Positions 39,401-45,400 of a stretch of 64,000 nt of DNA are shown here, one piece after another. This DNA is from Zoroaster sp. YZ-2022 (Eukaryota; Echinodermata; Asteroidea; Forcipulatida; Zoroasteridae): assembly GCA_029582265.1 (NCBI GenBank), contig CM055822.1:41686036-41750035 (forward strand), in the 5' to 3' direction. Position 1 is the stretch's first letter. Each line of letters opens with the position of its first letter. The notes below the pieces were generated by a model that was not told the origin of the DNA, did not search any database, and saw only the letters and a list, made by a program, of their open reading frames with translations. A program made the position numbers and the translations under genes.

Positions 39401-42400
39401 TCCGAGTGTATGTGAAAAAACTACACAGACGACTCGGGCGAGATTCGAACCCACGACCTCCTGCTTGAATTTCACCAATTTCACCAATCTATATACATGT
39501 ATATCGCAGAACCCGCTGCTATATAGGATTCTAGCCGGCCAATTGTCATCGGGCAAGCTCGGTGGTCGAGAGGTTAAGACGTCTGCACTAGTAAGCAGGA
39601 GGTCGTGGGTTCGAATCCCGCCCGAGTCACCTGTGTAGTTTTTTTCACAGACACTCGGAAAGCACTGAGCATACAGTGCTATACACACGTCGGTGCAGGG
39701 CAAAATTAAATCAATTGGTAATGTTGGAAAAAACTCTCTCTGAATCATAAACATTTTAAACAAACAACCTGTAAAAGATGCAGCTCACGACAGAATAATG
39801 GTTCACAATGACTGATTACCAACTTCACATCAAGTTAACCGACTGTCATTTTTTTGGTTCCAATTACCCATATATACAACTTCTTAAAATTCTGACTGCC
39901 AACATTTAAGCCACACAAATGAAAGTCTCTGAACAAAATTAAGGAAACTCGGATAAAGGCTTCAGAAGTAATGTTTGCAGACAGACCTGTCACGGACTTG
40001 TTTGCTGTATCTAGTTTGTTTCGAGATGACTGCAGTCGTGCCAGTATCACGAGTTGATATTTGTGCCTTTTGTTCTTTTGAACCCTCCTACTATTGCTGC
40101 ACTTTAGTGGGAAGTTGCTTAAGAGGTCAAAACTAGTCAACTGCTTGTTTTGAATGTTGACCCAAATGTGCACACAGGGGCATTTTTTGACTGGTTTTTA
40201 CTGTCATTTTAACCACCCTGAACAATACAAGACAATGCTTTTACCAGTCAAAAATGGTCGACTCATTTTGACCTGTAAATGTACTTACTACACATAAAGT
40301 TTGACAGTGTTTGACATTTAAGTGCACTAGATACACCTTGGGAAGTATATCAACATTTTGACTGATTTTGACCCTTGTAGTAGTAGGAGGGCTTATTGGA
40401 TTAGTGCGAGTGTGGGACACATGAATTTTTGTAAGATCTGTGTGGGAAATGGGGATGTTACAAGTCGTTTTAAATTATTATTATTATTATACATTTCTGG
40501 TAATGAAACCAAGGATGCCTCAAAAGTACACTTAAGCACTGTAGCTCGGAAGCCTGAGGAAACCTGTAAACAAGGGCGCTTGCTATGTGAACCAGAAACA
40601 CCGGGGTAAACCCCTACTCTTCCACGATAAGTGTTCTGGGTTCTTTTACGTGCATTACTTAATCTAGTACACGGGACCTACGGCTTAACGTCCCATCCGA
40701 AGGACGAAGCAATTATGGTTAAGTGTCTTGCTTAGTTAGGGACACAAGCGCCGTGACCGGCCAGGCCGGGATTTGAACCCACATTCTGACAACACCAGAA
40801 CTTGAGTCCGATGCACTAGACCGCTCGGCCACGACACCCCAGAGGCAGGAAATTATTACAGTTAAGTCTGCAGTTATTGTGACTAATAAAACCAGAGAAA
40901 CTTGGTTATTTTATACATTCGGGAGTATACATGTACGTGTTTTACAAAATTGTTTACGGGTACCCAGGTATCTGAAGATTTCAAATTTCGGGTATCCAGT
41001 TCCCAAAATAACTGAAAATGCACAGCCTTACAGGTATTACCAATGTTGTACCAACCCTTTAAACTCTAGTGGGCTTATACAACCTTACATTACTCTAGGT
41101 AGTATTCATGAAGGAGACTGGTTATCAATCATCACAAAATGAAAGAAACAAAAAACACAATGAGAACATCATTGACAGATCCATAGGAATCATCAAGGGG
41201 ATATTGTGGCCATTTTAAAGCAGATGCCGAGTTTCAAATGCAGAAAAGGACACCAAATTTTGCATGAATTTGTGGAATAATCTCTACATACTAAGACTGT
41301 GCCGGTGCCGGGTGTCCGGGTATCAGACCGAAAATGTCATTACCCGGTTCCATTTTTTAGTTCCAATTACCCTTCAACGACTTTTTAAAATTCTGACTGA
41401 ACATTTTAAGCCACACAAATGGAAGTCTGTGATTTTTTGCTAACAAAATGAAGAAAACTTGGATGAAGGATTTCATTTGCCTGGCTTTTGTTTGAAACTT
41501 GTGTTCATATTAGTTATTTTATACACTCGCGAGTATTTACATGTTTTTACAAAATTGTTTACGGGTACCCCGAAGATTTCCAATTTCAGGTATCTGGTTC
41601 ACGAAATAACTGAAAACGCACAGCCCTAGTACATACCTGGACTATCTTCATCTTGGTGACAAGAGTTCTTCTCGTTTTCCAAGATGGTCACAGAGTCAAT
41701 GCTACTGGACACGGCCTGTCTGCTCTCTCCCCCATCAATTGCGTCTTGTTCGGTGACCAGCGTCTGTGAAACAATCACCTCCGATATCTCTCGGCTTTGT
41801 GGCTCCGAGTACACGTTAAGTATATCCTTGACTACATAGTCGGTGTCATCCTGCTGGTATAATAATAAGTATTGTATTTAGGATTTGTTAAGTATCTGCA
41901 GAATATTAAACTATATAAATCCTGTAATATTTGAAATCCACTTAATTCATTTGTGTGGCAGAATTGAAAACATATGTTTATAATTTGGGGCAGTCAATAT
42001 GGTGAGATGTCATGCAGTTTGAATAACTGTGTCCAGCCAAGTTGTATTAATAACATTTCAACCATGAAGTACCGTTACCTGAAAAAAATGATTAAAAAGG
42101 GATTGAATTGGATTTAAATGTACTTTGCATTAAGCTACAGAGAAATAATTTGGTTAATTCCAAGGTATATTGCTGTTTAAAGGGACAGTATAGTCACGAT
42201 CAGAGCAGACTTTCAACAGGGCATGGAATCAGTGTCCTAGTGTAGGATGAACCCAGTGACTGAAAAATACTGGCTCATTTATGCAGCAGCAACAGTAATA
42301 TGGCCTTTCATGTTGGGTATTATTTTCTGTCATTGAGTTAATCTTAAACTTTACTAGCAGTGCACTCTGATTCCATGCCATGTTGATCGTGATGATATTG

Positions 42401-45400
42401 TCCCTTTAAATACAGCGAAGGAAAGGTGTAAGGGGCCATGGCCACCCATGTACTTTAACCCTAACTTCTACTAGGCATTTCCCAGACCCTGCTGAATGCA
42501 ACGCAATGTGACAACAGAAAAAGTGTGCAGACTGCTCAATGCAACAAGATCCACCAGCTAGAACAATGGTTCTTTTGTTCTCTGCTGAGGGCAACAAGAT
42601 GCAACAACTTTGTACATTTGTTGCATCTTGTTGCATTAACGGGTCTGCTGGTACATGTATACATGTGATTTTGTTAGAAAAATAGGAACTGTTACTCCAA
42701 GATTTGTTTTGTTTCATAGTACATTAACCCTAACTCCCTAGGCCCATTTGCTTACGCATAACCTGAATCCTCCAAAATCCTTCACTAGTAAAGCAAGCAC
42801 ATGACATGTACAGTGTATGCACACGTGTTTCTAATCTGTGATACATGCACATGTACATGGCCAGGGACCCTCCCTGCATGCATGGAGCAATAAACAGTGT
42901 CTACTGACCCGAGCACTGACCTTGCAATCACTACAACAAACATGGATGTACATGTACCATGGAAAGGCAAGTATGCCTAATAACCTCAATCCTCCAAAAT
43001 CCTTCACTTTAGCAAAGAGCATGAAGCATGTAACCTCAATCCTCCAAAATCCTTCACTTTAGCAAAGAGCATGTAGCATGTAACCTCAATCCTCCAAAAT
43101 CCTTCACTTTAGCAAAGAGCATGAAGCATGTAACCTCAATCCTTCAAAATCCTTCACTTTAGCAAAGAGCATGTAGCATGTAACCTCAATCCTTCAAAAT
43201 CGTTCACTTTAGCAAAGAGGATTTTGGAGGATTTGGGAAGGTTAGGGTTAATTATTATTCTACTGTTACTTATAAAGTGCATTTTTCCAAAGGTATCAAA
43301 GCACTTTGGTGCATTTTGCTGCCATTATAGAAACAGTGTGGCAAGCCACTTCTCTTTCACGGTAGATGTCCTACAAGGTGCATTGCCATTACTAGTGCTG
43401 GGCGATTAGTGAAATTCACTACTTGAGTCATCACACAGCAACTACCTGTGACCTCATTTTTAACATTACTTAAGCTTTTTTAACACTTTAGATAATATGT
43501 GTTACTCATACAATGTACTCGTCATAGCCCATGGCATCGGTTATTCACATATTTCATAAGTATATTGTTTAAAACATACTTTTTATTGTATTTTATGATT
43601 TTGAAAACATTTGATATTATTTCTGCTTGTATATATATGTTTAATAAATAAACAATGACAAAAGAAACAGTCATAATGTTACTACTCGCGAACACTTTTG
43701 AGATAATTGCAGTGGGCCGATTAATCAAGTAGTAAAAAGACGCGAGTACGAGTACGATTAGTAATTACTACTAAAGCACTACTCGCCCAGCACTACCCAT
43801 TACCTAATCAATTGCTAGCCCCAATCTTAGCCCTCCTATTTTCAAAACCATTCGTTTTTAATAGGGTTTTGAGAGATCAAACTATACAAGGGTTTTAATG
43901 TATCGTCTACTGTTAGTTGTCTAGTTTTAAAAGAGTGGGAAAACGAGGACCTGCAGGAAGTTACGATTGTAACAATGTCTGAGCTCTACATACATATAGG
44001 AAGTGAACTAATGGGACTGATAATCTTACTGACTTAACCCCTTGCGTACGGTATTATTTTTACCGAGTGAAGGTGGTTGTGGCCAACCAAGAAACATCTG
44101 TGGGGCCGGGGAGCGCCGGGTCAAACTCGGCCGTGGACATGTGCACAACTCCGCTGTTCAGCCAAGTGTATAGACCGAACAATAAGCGGGCAAGCTAAGC
44201 CGGGCATACCCTATTCATCGTACGTGAAGTCCCCACATAGCGTAATTGAAAGGCCGGTGTTCAGAAATCTCATGAAAAGGCTGTATTCAGAATGCTCTAG
44301 AAAGCCCAATCTATTATATAACACTCCATTTCAAGAACAATATGGTTCACCAAACTATCAGCCTTCTTGAAGATTTCTGTTCAAGGCGAATTCTCAGCAA
44401 ATGCAGCTGGAAAATCAGTTAATTCACCGGCCGCGGCTATAGCCGTCAACCGTACGTAAGGGGTTAAGAGATTCCCCACCCCCCAGTTACATGTATTCTT
44501 ATACATGAGCAGTACATTGTATTTTATAACAAATATATCGACTATCCCTTCACAGGGGTGTGACTGGGCAGTTTTGAAAAATCCATGTAAATTTTGCTAG
44601 AGGTATTGGGGCCGCTGTTGTGAACAGCACTGGGGTGAAATCTATAGTTCTGAGCGTTTGCTTTGCTTTCCTTTATTGTTTACATCTTTAAAATCCGGAG
44701 GATCACAACACTGCGATTTGTAAAAATCTGGAAATCCGGACAAATCTGGACAAATCACAACCCTGCCTTCTGTATTCTGGAGATCTTCCAATCAATACAG
44801 TGACTGCAAAGCTCAGATGGTAGAATGCCGGTATGGTAATTTGGAGGTCAAATGTTCAAATCCCGCTCCAGTCATTTTTTTTTCTTTGTTCAATCCTAAA
44901 AAATTAAAAAAGGACATTATTTTGTTGGATCTGGTTGGTTTTTCTATTCTGGTAAGTTGAACAGCCAATGTAAAATCAGAACTATTCAATGGAATTGTTG
45001 TCTGTTTTATAATAACATCACACTCAAATCACAGACTTTGACTTTGAGTTAAATCTTTAAAGTGACTTTAACCCTAACAATCCCCATCCAGTCAAACTCC
45101 AACACCAGGTTTTGTTGGAATCTGTTAGGATGGGTACTGGACCCCTAAACTGATTGTCTTTTACACTGGGTTAGGCATACCTCCAGAATCAGAGTCCAAC
45201 AGTTTGTGTGTACAGTTTGCCATATGATGTTGGAATTTGCAAGGATGGGTATGGTTCCTAGTAAATTACACTAGGGAGTTAGGGTTAAAGTGACAAATCG
45301 GTTATTTTGGCAGTTCTGAGAGTAACTGTTTTAGGGTCTTAAAACTATCAATTTTCATCTCTACTGGGTTTTAAATCATATATATTTACATGGTTTTTAA

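Larger units (their letters stand above)
39838..41035. mobile_element. hAT-type MITE interrupted by two insertions
   Basis: Pieces 39838-40082, 40392-40478 and 40853-41035 together follow the order of the intact relative at 41292-41628 (TTTAAGCCACACAAATG-like, TTTTATACATTCGGGAGTAT, TGAAAATGCACAGCCTTA). The insertions are a TTAA-family element and a SINE. Confidence 0.65.

Noticed and set aside
39555..39640. tRNA genes (good A and B boxes at several SINEs, also 35860 and 44806)
   Set aside because: The acceptor stems are imperfect, the same sequence recurs with SINE bodies and tails, and several copies are truncated. They are tRNA-derived SINE heads.
42455..42660. Another TTAA element starting CCCTAACTTC at 42459
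   Set aside because: A matching right end followed by TTAA could not be found; the only nearby TTAA (42636) is followed by CGGGTCTG, and the internal GCAACAAGATGCAAC hairpin leaves the borders unclear.
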